20,447 nt of DNA from the NCBI GenBank assembly GCA_038065125.1, contig JBBTRP010000018.1, forward strand, positions 1-20,447, read 5' to 3'. Origin of the DNA: JBBTRP01 sp038065125 (lineage in GTDB: Bacteria > Patescibacteriota > Patescibacteriia > JACQRZ01). Below the pieces are notes generated by a model. It searched no databases, was not told where the DNA came from, and saw only the letters and a program-made list of their open reading frames with translations. A program made the translations under genes and the position numbers. Numbering within the stretch: the first letter of the stretch is position 1; each line of letters begins with the position of its first letter. Shown one piece after another: positions 1 to 9,272 of this stretch.

Positions 1-1082
1 TAGTTAAACTCGCCCTGTTGTCGATACCAATACTGTGACTCGTCGCGTATTTTACGCAACCCCAAATAGATCGATCCTTTGCTCGGGTGCACGAGGATGA
101 CCGAAGGGTCGTTGTCGACCGGAAGTGGCCGGACCACCCACTGCTGTCCGCTATTGGAGGTCAGGTTGAGCGTGGATCCGGTCGCGTAGACAAATGAGGT
201 TGCGTTGCGAGGATCGACAGATGCCGCCCGAATGTTCGCTGTTCCATTGGGAGTGAGGAGCGGAAGCTTTTCCCAGGAAGTTCCGTCGTTGCGAGTGACC
301 AGAATACTGCTCCGGGAAGCATACATGAGATTTCCCGGACGGGAAAGAAGGCTAAAACCGACAAACTCAGGCGAGGACATCTTTTCCCTCATTTTACCCG
401 AGATATCGTTCCAGCTCACCCCCCAATCAGATGCTTTGTAGACATACCCGTCAGTGGAGACTGCGTAGGCGCGTGATGCATACCGCCCATCGACAACCAA
501 ATTCCGCATGACGCGCTCGCGGAACCGATACACCGCACTCCAGGACGCCCCCCCGTCACTCGAGCGGAAAACGTCACCCGTATTAGAGAGAACCAACACG
601 TTATTGCGTGATCGCGGATTGATGCCGATACTCATGAAGGCCGTGCTCGCGCGACTTTCGACCAGTATCACGCTCCATTCCTTCGCGCAGCTCGTTGTCT
701 TGAGCGCGCGACGGGGAGTAAGCACATACAGCGTGCATCGATCAACGGCATCGAATGCGATATCGGTAATATACTCTCCGGGAATAAACTGGCTCCAGGT
801 CACTCCTCCGTTATTACTGCCAAAAAGTCCGTGGCCACGCGTGCCCATAAAAAGTACCTTTGGGTTTCGCGGATCGGTGACCATACGACTGACCTCAATT
901 GCCGCGAGAACGGTTTTTCTGTTTTTCTCACCGACCAAAAGTGCCCGGGACTGCCACGAAAGTCCTTGATTATCAGAATATACGACCGCTCCGCTGGGAC
1001 GGCCCAACGAACCAGTGCATCCGGCGCCAAACAGAACGCTCGCGGAAAGAAAAAGACAAAAAAGACCAATGCCTCTTAGCAT
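1..1082 (-). CDS. Asp-box (BNR) beta-propeller protein, probable lipoprotein, 3' end at or beyond window edge
   Basis: An open frame starts at ATG 1082 and has no stop through position 3, giving 360 residues; the last two bases of the window read TA, so it either stops there or continues. The N-terminus is a hydrophobic signal-like stretch ending in a possible lipobox (LFGAGC, Cys22; Gly at -3 is atypical). At least six Asp-box repeats can be read, such as SDNQGLSW (36-43), SNNGGVTW (89-96), SSDGGASW, ASDWGVSW and TRNDGTSW. Asp boxes mark sialidase, sortilin and YCF48-type beta-propellers, so this is probably an exported propeller anchored to the membrane; ligand or enzyme activity cannot be inferred. 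The ATG overlaps the end of the delta' gene by 7 bases (ATGCTAA), suggesting translational coupling. No Shine-Dalgarno site is visible. Confidence 0.82.
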   Translation of the reverse strand, partial: MLRGIGLFCLFLSASVLFGAGCTGSLGRPSGAVVYSDNQGLSWQSRALLVGEKNRKTVLAAIEVSRMVTDPRNPKVLFMGTRGHGLFGSNNGGVTWSQFIPGEYITDIAFDAVDRCTLYVLTPRRALKTTSCAKEWSVILVESRASTAFMSIGINPRSRNNVLVLSNTGDVFRSSDGGASWSAVYRFRERVMRNLVVDGRYASRAYAVSTDGYVYKASDWGVSWNDISGKMREKMSSPEFVGFSLLSRPGNLMYASRSSILVTRNDGTSWEKLPLLTPNGTANIRAASVDPRNATSFVYATGSTLNLTSNSGQQWVVRPLPVDNDPSVILVHPSKGSIYLGLRKIRDESQYWYRQQGEFN

Positions 1083-1894
1083 AATTTTATCAGATCAAAT
1101 GCGGTCTCGGGACTGACCTTTCCCGCGATGTACTCCCTGCTTGCGATCAGCGTCTCGTAGAGTTTGCGAATATGTTCATACTGCCCCACCCCGACGATTC
1201 GGATATTTTTTTGAAGATACGCTTCGACGCCATCGCAATCATCTTTGCCTACTGGGGAAAGTGCGAGAAGACGGCCGCTGACTGAGGCGTCCTGGCCAGC
1301 GCAGAGGCCAGCGATCACTCCAAACCGTTCGCGGAGTTTTTGGTCATGGTGAACGCTTATCGCAACTCCCGGCCGTCCCGCGGCCATTGCGAGAACATCG
1401 GCATCCACAAATCCATGTTCGCGGAGTGTTGAATCCGGAACCAAACGAAACCGGACCACTGCCGCTCGCGAGCAAATTGTTCCCAGGACGCGGTCTAGAG
1501 AAGACGCGATGAGAAAAAATAGCGTTTGGGGAGGCGGCTCTTCAAGAATTTTGAGCAGTGCGTTTGCGGCAGGCTCGGTAAGATCGTCAACCCGATCTAG
1601 AATAACGGCACGCACTCCCGCACCGGCTAATGCCGTAGTGCTCAGCGCTGTGCGCAGATTCCGAACCTCTTCGATTACAATATCGCGACGCCCCGCGGAG
1701 TCCGGATCTCCCTGCGAATCCAGCACAATACGCTCAACGACGCCCAACCCCACGCACAACCGCTCGGCAACCGTGCGCTTGCCCACATTATCAGGGCCCG
1801 CAAAAAGATACGCGTGCGCCCTTTTTTCGCCGCGCAAGCTTTTTATTAATTGATCGTACAGCTGAGAATGTCCAATAAGTGGGTTCTGGTTCAT
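1076..1894 (-). CDS. holB: DNA polymerase III delta' subunit (clamp-loader AAA+ protein)
   Basis: Predicted clamp-loader subunit that helps load the sliding clamp at the replication fork. With the ATG at 1894 the protein has 272 residues, beginning MNQNPLIGH, which is where the family usually starts. It shows a Walker-A-like GPDNVGKR (33-40; the final Arg is common in delta'), a Walker-B region ILDRVDDL (98-105), the hallmark ALLKILEEPP (112-121) and a sensor-like CSRA (141-144). The four-Cys zinc module found in many delta'/gamma subunits is not seen. A GTG at 1918 would add eight residues, but GGAG lies about 10 bases before the ATG, so 1894 is preferred. It follows the GT4 gene by 41 bases, the widest gap in this operon. 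DnaX is the main alternative, but the length and short C-terminus fit delta' better. Confidence 0.85.
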   Translation of the reverse strand: MNQNPLIGHSQLYDQLIKSLRGEKRAHAYLFAGPDNVGKRTVAERLCVGLGVVERIVLDSQGDPDSAGRRDIVIEEVRNLRTALSTTALAGAGVRAVILDRVDDLTEPAANALLKILEEPPPQTLFFLIASSLDRVLGTICSRAAVVRFRLVPDSTLREHGFVDADVLAMAAGRPGVAISVHHDQKLRERFGVIAGLCAGQDASVSGRLLALSPVGKDDCDGVEAYLQKNIRIVGVGQYEHIRKLYETLIASREYIAGKVSPETAFDLIKLC

Positions 1895-1935
1895 ACTTTC
1901 ACTGCTCCAGTGTACCACATCTGGAGAGATCGGTA

Positions 1936-3048
1936 TTACTCCTGGCGCAGAATATCTCGGGTCGCTTCAGCTGTTTTTTTCCAGCTGTAGTTTTTTACAT
2001 TGGCAAAACCTTCGTGTCGGATGCGCTCGCGCACTGATGAGTCAGAAATGACCTGCTCAATTTTTTCGGTAATATCGGAAATACTATGCGGATCAAAATA
2101 CACCGCGCCAGCGCCTGCTACCTCCGGCAACGCGGTTGTATTCGAGCACGCGATCGGCGCGCCGCACGCTTGCGCCTCCAGGATCGGTAGGCCAAAACCC
2201 TCGTACAGACTGGGAAACACAAAACACTCACACGCATTAAGAAGCCCGACCTTGTCCTCCTCACGAACCCATCCCCTCAGGTGAATCGAGTCGGCATACC
2301 TACTCGCGGACAGGGAACGCAGCAGCCCGGCACTGCCGGCGCCCCTCGGCCCGACCAGGACTAGTGAGAGATCAGGGTGCCGACTTTTGAGGCGTTCAAA
2401 TGCGCGCAGAAGCACACCGATGTTTTTCCGTCCATCGATTCGGCCGATACACAGGATAAAGGGCTTACGAATCTTGCATCGATCCAGAAGCAAATTACAG
2501 TACTCGGGGTCCAAAAGCGGTCGATACATCTCCTCATCGTAGCCGAGCGGCACGACCCGAATCGCGGCTGGATCAGCTCCAAAGAGTCGAACAAGTTCGT
2601 CGCGTGTAAAAGATGAGATGGCGATGATTGGTGATGCGTGCTGAAGTGCGAATCTCGTTGACCACTCAAGATAGGCATAATCCGAGGCGGGAATCAGAGA
2701 CTTCCATTGCCGAAAACCAACATCATGCACAGTAGTCACGGTCCGGGGCGCCGTCACAATGGGGAGCGAATGACTCGGAACAAATAGCGTGTCCGGCGAA
2801 CGCGTCAGCATCTCAAGCGAGAGGCGTCCTTGCGTCCAGAGATAGGGTGCGGGCCACCACAATTTTTTCTGCTTCGCGTTTTGTGGAATTAAAAAGGGCG
2901 GATTAAACTCCCCGTTTTTCTGCGTATACAAAACGTAGGTGCTTTCTTTATCACACTCGAGGAGATTCTTGATCAGGTGATACGAGTACCACTCAGTTCC
3001 CGTTTTTCGGGCCCGTGTCGCGCGAGACGCGTCAATGCCGATTTGCAT
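1936..3048 (-). CDS. Glycosyltransferase family 4 (GT-B fold)
   Basis: Cytoplasmic retaining glycosyltransferase expected to move a sugar from an activated donor to a lipid-linked or surface glycan acceptor. The 370-residue length is normal for GT4. The N-terminal Rossmann domain starts MQIGIDASR and carries VHDVG near 107-111. The C-terminal donor domain has GRIDGRKN (202-209) and the E-x7-E signature within EGFGLPILEA (Glu283, Glu291), followed by CGAPI and ALPEV. There is no membrane segment. It starts two bases after the mreB stop (TAG-TA-ATG), so the two genes are almost certainly cotranscribed. No Shine-Dalgarno sequence is visible. Donor sugar and acceptor cannot be read from the sequence; a mannosyl- or rhamnosyltransferase role would be a guess. 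Confidence 0.9.
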   Translation of the reverse strand: MQIGIDASRATRARKTGTEWYSYHLIKNLLECDKESTYVLYTQKNGEFNPPFLIPQNAKQKKLWWPAPYLWTQGRLSLEMLTRSPDTLFVPSHSLPIVTAPRTVTTVHDVGFRQWKSLIPASDYAYLEWSTRFALQHASPIIAISSFTRDELVRLFGADPAAIRVVPLGYDEEMYRPLLDPEYCNLLLDRCKIRKPFILCIGRIDGRKNIGVLLRAFERLKSRHPDLSLVLVGPRGAGSAGLLRSLSASRYADSIHLRGWVREEDKVGLLNACECFVFPSLYEGFGLPILEAQACGAPIACSNTTALPEVAGAGAVYFDPHSISDITEKIEQVISDSSVRERIRHEGFANVKNYSWKKTAEATRDILRQE

Positions 3049-3050
3049 TA

Positions 3051-4073
3051 CTATTTGGTAGTCAAAATACTCCGCTTGTATGCATCAAGGTTTTCAAGGA
3101 CGATACCCGTCCCCTTTGCAACACAGAGAAGCGCCTCATCTGCAATATACGCGGGGATTCCGGTCGCCCGCGTAACCAGCTGGTCGAAATTTCGCAAGAG
3201 ACAGGATCCGCCGGACATAATAATCCCGCGATCGATGATATCAGCGGCAAGTTCAGGAGGAGTGTTCTGGAGCACTGTTTTCAGCGCCGAAATAATCCCA
3301 TCCAACTCGTTTGATATCGCGTCGGTCACGTCATCGGATGTCACAGCAACTGTTTTTGGTAAACCAGTGATGATATCCCGTCCCCGCACATCCATTAACA
3401 GCTTACCCTCCAGATACAGAGATGATCCGACCGTGATCTTAATATCCTCTGCCGTCCGATCCCCGATCGCAAGGCTGTATTTTTTTCGGATATGTTCCAT
3501 GATCGCGGCATCAAACTTGTTCCCGCCAATCCGAACCGAGAGTGAAGTTACTACGCCTCCCAGCGAGATCACGGCCATCTCAGCAGTCCCCCCGCCAATA
3601 TCCATTATCATGTGGCCGGATGCGTTGCCGATGGGTATGTTTGCGCCGATTGCCGCGGCGACCGGCTCCTTGATGATGTAGGCTGCTTTTGCGCCTGCGG
3701 CAAGGGTTGCGTCAATTACGGCACGGCGTTCTGTCGAAGTAATGCCTGCGGGAACTGCAACCATCACTTCCGGGCGGAATATCCGAAAACTCCCGAGCGC
3801 CTTATTCACAAAATACCGAAGCATGCTCTCTGTTGTGCGATAGTCGGCGATTACACCATCCTTGAGCGGGCGATACGCGATGATCGTGTCAGGAGTACGG
3901 CCGAGCATGTCTTTTGCCTCCTTGCCCACCGCAAGCACCTTTTTATCGATCACCGAAATCGCGACAACAGACGGCTCATTGATCACAATCCCTTTTTTTG
4001 GGACGTGCACGAGTACGTTTGTAGTGCCGAGATCGATTCCTAATTTTGGAGTAAAGATTGCGCCAAAGCTCAT
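3051..4073 (-). CDS. mreB: Rod-shape-determining actin homologue MreB
   Basis: Bacterial actin that forms membrane-associated filaments and directs cell-wall synthesis along the cell. The 340 residues match the family length. Phosphate-1 loop LGIDLGTTN (11-19), EPSVVAI (33-39), phosphate-2 loop DIGGGTAE (158-165), RIGGNKFD (181-188) and adenosine loop SGGSCLLRNF (287-296) are all in place, so ATP binding should be intact. Its ATG overlaps the DUF4012 stop by four bases (ATGA). MreC, MreD and RodA are not in this window; instead mreB sits between DUF4012 and glycosyltransferase genes, which ties envelope glycan assembly to shape control. DnaK is ruled out by the length and by the MreB-type loops. 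Confidence 0.95.
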   Translation of the reverse strand: MSFGAIFTPKLGIDLGTTNVLVHVPKKGIVINEPSVVAISVIDKKVLAVGKEAKDMLGRTPDTIIAYRPLKDGVIADYRTTESMLRYFVNKALGSFRIFRPEVMVAVPAGITSTERRAVIDATLAAGAKAAYIIKEPVAAAIGANIPIGNASGHMIMDIGGGTAEMAVISLGGVVTSLSVRIGGNKFDAAIMEHIRKKYSLAIGDRTAEDIKITVGSSLYLEGKLLMDVRGRDIITGLPKTVAVTSDDVTDAISNELDGIISALKTVLQNTPPELAADIIDRGIIMSGGSCLLRNFDQLVTRATGIPAYIADEALLCVAKGTGIVLENLDAYKRSILTTK

Positions 4074-5965
4074 AGATTGACTTGAAATGACTGGTCGGTA
4101 TAGAGCCGGGTACTTGCGCTCAACTCGTGTGAAGATTTCTTAATAACCCCTTCTTGAGGCGCGAATCCACGAACAGGGCGAGCAAACGACCACTGTGCGT
4201 CCACTGTTTGATTTGAAAGCCCGGACTGTTTCTGAACAAAAAATGTATACACCCCTTGCGCAATCTTGGCATTGAGTCGATCGGGAAGAGCATATTCGAG
4301 AGAGACGCGCTTCGTTGTTCCAGGATCGACAACTAAAAATCCGCCGAACCCCAGCTTACCATGCTCGTCAAGAAGATCAATTGACGGCTCATCTGAGATT
4401 TTTTTCGCGCGGTCTCCAAACCCGTGTGACCGCAATAAGAAGCTCCCTGCCGGAACATACACGCGAACATAATTCCGGTAGTAGGTAGTCTTCCAGTCAA
4501 ACCGCCCCGTATGCGTGTAGGCAAGCTCAACGCGAGCGATAAAGCGGCCGCCCTCCTGCTCGATCAAGCGATACGAGATGCTTCTCTGGATGACGGCGTC
4601 AGTTTTTAGGCTCGCCATATTGCTGTCAACAACCATGAGAGAGTCCCCGTCTACAGACTTCATCTCGCCCGACCATCCCAACTGCGTGCCGACGCGCTGA
4701 GCCGAGGGGTCGGAGAAATAGAGAAGGACCTGTTTTTCGTCAAGATTTTTTCGTACGACTTGCACAACTCCTCCAAGCGCCTGCGGTCCGAGAGTTTGTA
4801 TTTGTTTAATCAGCTGTTCAAGGATCGACCCAATGATTTTTTTTCGGTCCGGCCCGGGGATACCGCGCGCGCGATATCCCTTCTCGACCTCATACTCAAG
4901 ATCGGCGGCAAACGAGCCTGACCGAAATGGAATACCCTCGACGGTCTGGGGTCCGGTGATTTCCAGAAGGTCATCAATCAAGTCTGGGGTGATCGCAATG
5001 ACTCCATCAAAAATCTCTTTCCGACCCGACTCCTGCGCATAAAACCACAACGCGCGCTTCGCGCTCTCGGGAAAATCAGGAGACCAGTTGGAGTCACGAA
5101 AGAACCACCCGCGCGTTCCGGGAAACGTCTCGGCAATAGGTTTAGGCGGGGCGATAAAAAACGATTCAGGAGCGGCTTTATCGAGTGTTGAAACATTTTC
5201 AGTCGTCAAGGATACCAACGACCCGTTTTTTATCTTTACAATCCCGTACGACCCAATAAATCCTCCGGTCGCGCGCACTTCGGTGTTGTTCTGAAAAAGG
5301 AACAAATACTGCCGCTCGCTCGGATAGCCAAACAGCATTGGGGCGACCTCCACAAACGGCGCCGCCCGATCGGTGATGTCCGCAAGGGAGGAGACCGTAT
5401 CTTTAAGGAGCTGGGCAAGAGACGAGAGCGGAAACACCAGCCGATCCGTCCGGTACCGATCGAGACGACTCTGCGCCAAACGCACCAGGGCTCGCTGACC
5501 GGAGAAACGGGGAAGTTCCTGCAGGACGTGCTGCATTATTTTTTGTGTGTCGATTTTAGCTTTCTGGTGAGAACCGCGACTCTGCTGATTAGGGATCGCG
5601 CCCGCTTCGCTCAGTCGCTGCCCAAGCGCAAGCCCCTCCTGGCTCACACGCGCAACAATTATCGCAGCATCGACAAGATCAAACCCCGCACGCACCTGCA
5701 AACCAATGCCGGGAAGCCCGTTGAATATCCGATACGGCGCGGCAACGATTTTGAATCGATCAAGATACATAATGCAATCCGAAAGATCTGCGGCCGCAAA
5801 GTCAAAGTCTCCTGCAAGCGCATTTTCTTTTGCCGAGAGAGCGAACTGTGCGACACGAAATCCGATAACCCCTACGATACTTGCGTGAAGTGAGATACCG
5901 ATCAACAAGCAAAGCCCGACGATGAGCGCCAGTTTTTTGGGCCGCTTGAGAAGAACTCTAGCCAT
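4070..5965 (-). CDS. DUF4012 family membrane-anchored protein
   Basis: Large protein (631 residues) with one N-terminal membrane segment (about 12-37, after a Lys/Arg-rich start), so most of it should lie outside the membrane. The family signature is clear: SERQYLFLFQNNTEVRATGG followed by FIGSYG near residues 216-240, where DUF4012 proteins have QNN-E-R-TGGFIGS. A predicted helical stretch (about 40-200) comes before it. DUF4012 has no established biochemical role that I know; members often lie near polysaccharide or glycosyltransferase genes in Patescibacteria and Actinobacteria. Here it lies between a GT2 gene (8-base overlap, ATGGCTAG) and mreB (4-base overlap), so an envelope-glycan function is a reasonable inference. 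The ATG at 5965 has no Shine-Dalgarno site and is probably coupled to the upstream gene. Confidence 0.85.
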   Translation of the reverse strand: MARVLLKRPKKLALIVGLCLLIGISLHASIVGVIGFRVAQFALSAKENALAGDFDFAAADLSDCIMYLDRFKIVAAPYRIFNGLPGIGLQVRAGFDLVDAAIIVARVSQEGLALGQRLSEAGAIPNQQSRGSHQKAKIDTQKIMQHVLQELPRFSGQRALVRLAQSRLDRYRTDRLVFPLSSLAQLLKDTVSSLADITDRAAPFVEVAPMLFGYPSERQYLFLFQNNTEVRATGGFIGSYGIVKIKNGSLVSLTTENVSTLDKAAPESFFIAPPKPIAETFPGTRGWFFRDSNWSPDFPESAKRALWFYAQESGRKEIFDGVIAITPDLIDDLLEITGPQTVEGIPFRSGSFAADLEYEVEKGYRARGIPGPDRKKIIGSILEQLIKQIQTLGPQALGGVVQVVRKNLDEKQVLLYFSDPSAQRVGTQLGWSGEMKSVDGDSLMVVDSNMASLKTDAVIQRSISYRLIEQEGGRFIARVELAYTHTGRFDWKTTYYRNYVRVYVPAGSFLLRSHGFGDRAKKISDEPSIDLLDEHGKLGFGGFLVVDPGTTKRVSLEYALPDRLNAKIAQGVYTFFVQKQSGLSNQTVDAQWSFARPVRGFAPQEGVIKKSSHELSASTRLYTDQSFQVNL

Positions 5966-6773
5966 ACGAAACGCGGGGCTTTCCCCAATGTTTTATGAAG
6001 TACTGGGCGCCGCTCGTGATATGTCTGCGCGTCGCCTTGTCAAAGAGAGACGCGATGCCCATCTTCTGCGCCGAGTCCCGGCTGTGAATATGAATCATGG
6101 TGCTGGAGGGAACATAACAGACGCGATATCCCGCCTCCCAAAATCGACGGCACCAATCCGTATCCTCAAAGTAGAAAAAGTATCGCTCATCAAACAGTCC
6201 GACGCGCTCAATCGCGGACGCGCGGACAAAGAGGCACGCACCCATTAAAAAATCCACATTGAGCGTCGTGGTTGCATCCCGATCCCGCATAAGAAAATGA
6301 TCGAGGTGCTGGCGGCCAATCCAGAGCCGCCCCAAAATAGTGCGGCGATATAGTGGCGTGAGCGGTGTGTAGAATCGATAAAATGATTGCTGGATAGTTC
6401 CATCGGGATTGAGAAGACGGGGACCGCACAGCGCGACATCGGGATTTTCGTCCATAAATTTGACGAGGCTTCCCACCGACTGATGAGTTGCGGTGAGATC
6501 CTGATTTGCAAACATGACATACCGCCCGCGGCTTTCTCGCGCGCCAACATTGTTGCCGGCGGCAAATCCAATATTGCGATTTAATCGAATATAGCGAACG
6601 TCCCCAAACCGCTGCGCGAGCGTTTCCTCAAGTCCCTCCTCCCCGCCGTTGTCAACCACGATAAACTCCAAAGAGACGGCATCGGAGAGCCGCTTAAAAC
6701 TTTTTACACACTCGCGCGTCAAGCCCCGCGACTGGTAGTTAAGGATGACAACTGAAACATCTGGTCTACTCAT
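5958..6773 (-). CDS. Glycosyltransferase family 2, rhamnosyltransferase-like
   Basis: GT-A fold glycosyltransferase, 271 residues. The fold starts VSVVILNYQS (6-15), with the nucleotide-binding Asp in VVDNGG (39-44), LNRNIGFAAGNN (64-75), NQD (90-92) in the DxD metal-site position, FLMGAC (175-180) and the catalytic-region pair FEDTD (202-206). The RNIGFAAGNN plus NQD pattern is typical of WbbL/rhamnosyltransferase-like GT2 enzymes, though the donor is not certain. No membrane helix is seen. It begins seven bases before the end of the intergenic spacer from the preceding GT2 gene and overlaps DUF4012 by eight bases. The start context is AAAGTAGT-ATG with no Shine-Dalgarno site. Confidence 0.9.
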   Translation of the reverse strand: MSRPDVSVVILNYQSRGLTRECVKSFKRLSDAVSLEFIVVDNGGEEGLEETLAQRFGDVRYIRLNRNIGFAAGNNVGARESRGRYVMFANQDLTATHQSVGSLVKFMDENPDVALCGPRLLNPDGTIQQSFYRFYTPLTPLYRRTILGRLWIGRQHLDHFLMRDRDATTTLNVDFLMGACLFVRASAIERVGLFDERYFFYFEDTDWCRRFWEAGYRVCYVPSSTMIHIHSRDSAQKMGIASLFDKATRRHITSGAQYFIKHWGKPRVSYG

Positions 6774-6779
6774 ACTACT

Positions 6780-7760
6780 TTATCGTTCTCGGTGTGAATA
6801 CCAATACAACAGCTCTGTATTTGGTGCCCGTCGTTTCAAGAAAATATTTCGTCGTTTACGAAGGAGTTCTGGGATGACACAAAAGAACCTTCCCAGCGAG
6901 GCCAACACGTGCGGCTCTCGGAAAAGAAGATATACAAGCTTTGCACATTCCATCAGAAAAATCCACCCCCCGAACCGCACAAGTATGCCCCCGCTCAAAT
7001 TTTTCAGTTCAAGGGCTAGGTTGTTACGATAGGAGAGGGTGTTCACGAATCGGCTTGGCCGGAGTCCTCGCCGCTTTGTACGAATGTGGTGAGCGCGCGC
7101 AGGAGCGCAATACCACGACTTCCAGCCCCGCCACGCCAACCGATAGGAGAGATCAACGTCTTCCTTATACATGAAGAATGACTCATCAAAATAAGAGGGC
7201 GGCCGCTCTCCCTCGGCAGAGTCTTTTAGACTTTCGAGACGATAGAACGCGGCGGTGGCCGGAACGCCAAACACTTCGCACGAGTCTTGATAGCTGGACG
7301 GACGATCTTCCTCGCCCCGAAGACGAACAAAGTATTTCTGATCGATCCAAAGTCCGCACCCATCCAACACGGGGTCTTTGGGGAGATCCTCGAGCGACTC
7401 CGTGCGAAGGAGCATGCCCGTCACGCTCCCGATAGTGCTTCCGGTCTCAAACGCTGCAATACACTCTTTGCAATAGTCACTGTCAAGCGTGACGTCTTGA
7501 TTGAGAATGAGAATATACGGCGCGCTCGAGTGACGAATGACCTCATTGTGACCGAACGCAAACCCCGCATTACTCTCGCTTTGAATAATAGTTGCCGTGG
7601 GTACAAGGTTCTTGATTCGAGTGACGGTATCGTCAGTTGAGGCGTTGTCAAAAACGACCAACTCCCAATCGGTGAACGACTGCAGACAAATACTCTGTAC
7701 GCACGGCTCAATGGTGGAAGCGCCGTTGAATGTCACCAAACTGATCGTGAGTCGCGCCAT
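6780..7760 (-). CDS. Glycosyltransferase family 2
   Basis: Second GT-A glycosyltransferase of the operon, 326 residues. It shows LTISLVTFNG (4-13), VVFDNASTDDT (35-45), ESNAGFAFGHN (62-72), NQD (87-89) as the metal site and FMYKEDVDLSYR (196-207), which holds the ED pair. A hydrophobic stretch (about 259-281) followed by a basic tail (residues 300 onward, RKRRNIFLKRR) may hold the enzyme at the inner face of the membrane. It resembles the neighbour at 5958-6773 in layout but is clearly diverged, so the two probably add different sugars or act at different steps. It follows the 500-residue GT2 gene by five bases and starts in the context GAATAGT-ATG without a Shine-Dalgarno site. Confidence 0.9.
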   Translation of the reverse strand: MARLTISLVTFNGASTIEPCVQSICLQSFTDWELVVFDNASTDDTVTRIKNLVPTATIIQSESNAGFAFGHNEVIRHSSAPYILILNQDVTLDSDYCKECIAAFETGSTIGSVTGMLLRTESLEDLPKDPVLDGCGLWIDQKYFVRLRGEEDRPSSYQDSCEVFGVPATAAFYRLESLKDSAEGERPPSYFDESFFMYKEDVDLSYRLAWRGWKSWYCAPARAHHIRTKRRGLRPSRFVNTLSYRNNLALELKNLSGGILVRFGGWIFLMECAKLVYLLFREPHVLASLGRFFCVIPELLRKRRNIFLKRRAPNTELLYWYSHRER

Positions 7761-7765
7761 ACTAT

Positions 7766-9268
7766 TCAGCTAATTTCGCGGCGGGTTTTTTCCGTAACGG
7801 CAAATCCTAAATACCTCCCCAGCATGAGTCGCGTCTGCGCATCCAATGCCGGAAGTGCAGAAAAAACAATGATGGTAATCGGTAAGAGAACCCACTGGAA
7901 TGCCATGGTTATATACCGACTGCGCTTGGGAGCGCCCGGCTGGGGCGGAAGCAGGAAAAACGACAGAAATCCGATAATCAAAACCCCTCCCATACTGATA
8001 TTCATAAGCACTTCCAGAATCCGCGGAAGATTTTGCGCTAACACCGTCTGTTCGACCGCGGGCGGAGCGAATACCAACGGCAAACGTCCAAGGAAAAAAA
8101 TAAGGATCGGTGCGGTCGCCCAGGTATACATCCCTTCGATCTGAATGACCAGAAACTTGATTTTCTTCCGGAGCGGAATGAGTCGATCCTTCCAAAAATT
8201 CACGACCATATAGGGAAAGTGCTCAACACCCCACGCCCAGCGCCGCTGCTGCTTGTAGAGGTTGACAAGACTTCTCTTCACCGTTGGCGCAAGGACCGTA
8301 TCCATTGATACCGGAACATAGAGCGGCACGACTCGATACTCCCCGTGATACCGAAAAAAGCACTGCAAAAAAATCCTGGAGTCTTCGCTGACGATATTCT
8401 TCTGCCAGAACCCGACATCGACAAGCGCCGCAAAACTCATACTATGTGAAGAAAATGTAAAGAGCCGATCAGGACGCGCGAGTTCCGTGAGGAGCCAGAA
8501 GGTCGTGGAAAACGCAGCCAACCGCATCGGCGACGGTGCGCTCCAAATGTTATTATTATAGAGAACCACCGGCTGATAACTGCATCGCGTCGGATTCTCT
8601 TGCGAGAGGTATGCGTGCGTGAGGCAAGAAAAATAATCCGGATGCACGATCGTATCGATATCAAATGCCGACACGATCACACGATCGTACGGCACCCGCT
8701 CTCGGTCGATCCACTCCTGCGCCTTCTTGCCGGCATAATGGATATTTGCACCCTTGGACGCGATCTCGTCGGGAAGTCCGTCGGGATGCTCGGTAATTAG
8801 GAGGTGTCCAAATGAGTTTGCGTAGCGCTTGGAGATCTCGACTGCGACGCTCTGGAAGTGATCGTGCATCCGCTCCTCTCCTGTCAGGACGACTAAGAAT
8901 TTTTTTGCGGGATATCGGGTGTTGAGGAGCGCCTCAAGGGTTGCATGCACGATACTCACATCTTCCTTGGTCATTGGAAGGATAATGCAGTGCAGTATGT
9001 CGGGCCATGCGAGCTTTTCCTGTTCAAGCCGCTTCTGCCAGTCGATACGGGCAGATGCGTGATATGCGCGCCATCCAATCAAAAGAAAAAGAATAAAATA
9101 GGCGACCCGGAAAAGCCAATATAAATCAAACAGGATGATAAAATAAATCACCCACACGGGCGCGAATAGTGAAAAAATAACAGCGCACACAAACGTGCCC
9201 CAGACGAGCGTTCCGGGAATGATTTCAAGAGTGCGCTGTATGCGCCGCGAAACCCCAAGCGGTTCCAT
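7766..9268 (-). CDS. Membrane-embedded processive-type glycosyltransferase family 2
   Basis: Polytopic GT2 enzyme of 500 residues. Two hydrophobic segments (about 20-64) come before the cytosolic GT-A domain; three more (about 383-403, 420-440, 453-475) follow it. Catalytic features are FDID (202-205, DxD), SEDSRIF (294-300) and QQRRWAWG (340-347), the QxxRW-type motif of cellulose- and hyaluronan-synthase-like enzymes. Such enzymes extend a polysaccharide and may pass it through the membrane, so this is the best candidate in the window for a polymerising or exporting synthase. The product is unknown. It lies four bases after the MscS-like gene and five before the next GT2. The gene ends in TGA. 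Confidence 0.88.
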   Translation of the reverse strand: MEPLGVSRRIQRTLEIIPGTLVWGTFVCAVIFSLFAPVWVIYFIILFDLYWLFRVAYFILFLLIGWRAYHASARIDWQKRLEQEKLAWPDILHCIILPMTKEDVSIVHATLEALLNTRYPAKKFLVVLTGEERMHDHFQSVAVEISKRYANSFGHLLITEHPDGLPDEIASKGANIHYAGKKAQEWIDRERVPYDRVIVSAFDIDTIVHPDYFSCLTHAYLSQENPTRCSYQPVVLYNNNIWSAPSPMRLAAFSTTFWLLTELARPDRLFTFSSHSMSFAALVDVGFWQKNIVSEDSRIFLQCFFRYHGEYRVVPLYVPVSMDTVLAPTVKRSLVNLYKQQRRWAWGVEHFPYMVVNFWKDRLIPLRKKIKFLVIQIEGMYTWATAPILIFFLGRLPLVFAPPAVEQTVLAQNLPRILEVLMNISMGGVLIIGFLSFFLLPPQPGAPKRSRYITMAFQWVLLPITIIVFSALPALDAQTRLMLGRYLGFAVTEKTRREIS

Positions 9269-9272
9269 TAGA

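Noticed and set aside
508..969. Plus-strand open frame of 153 residues
   Set aside because: Antisense to the Asp-box gene, with Ser/Arg/Pro-rich composition typical of a shadow frame; the opposite strand has clear repeats.
800..1069. Minus-strand frame of 89 residues
   Set aside because: Out of frame with the Asp-box protein, which occupies the same DNA with recognisable motifs.
2977..3681. Plus-strand open frame of 234 residues
   Set aside because: Antisense to mreB and the GT4 start, both with intact family motifs.
7770..8195. Minus-strand frame of 141 residues
   Set aside because: Out-of-frame shadow inside the C-terminal membrane region of the 500-residue glycosyltransferase.
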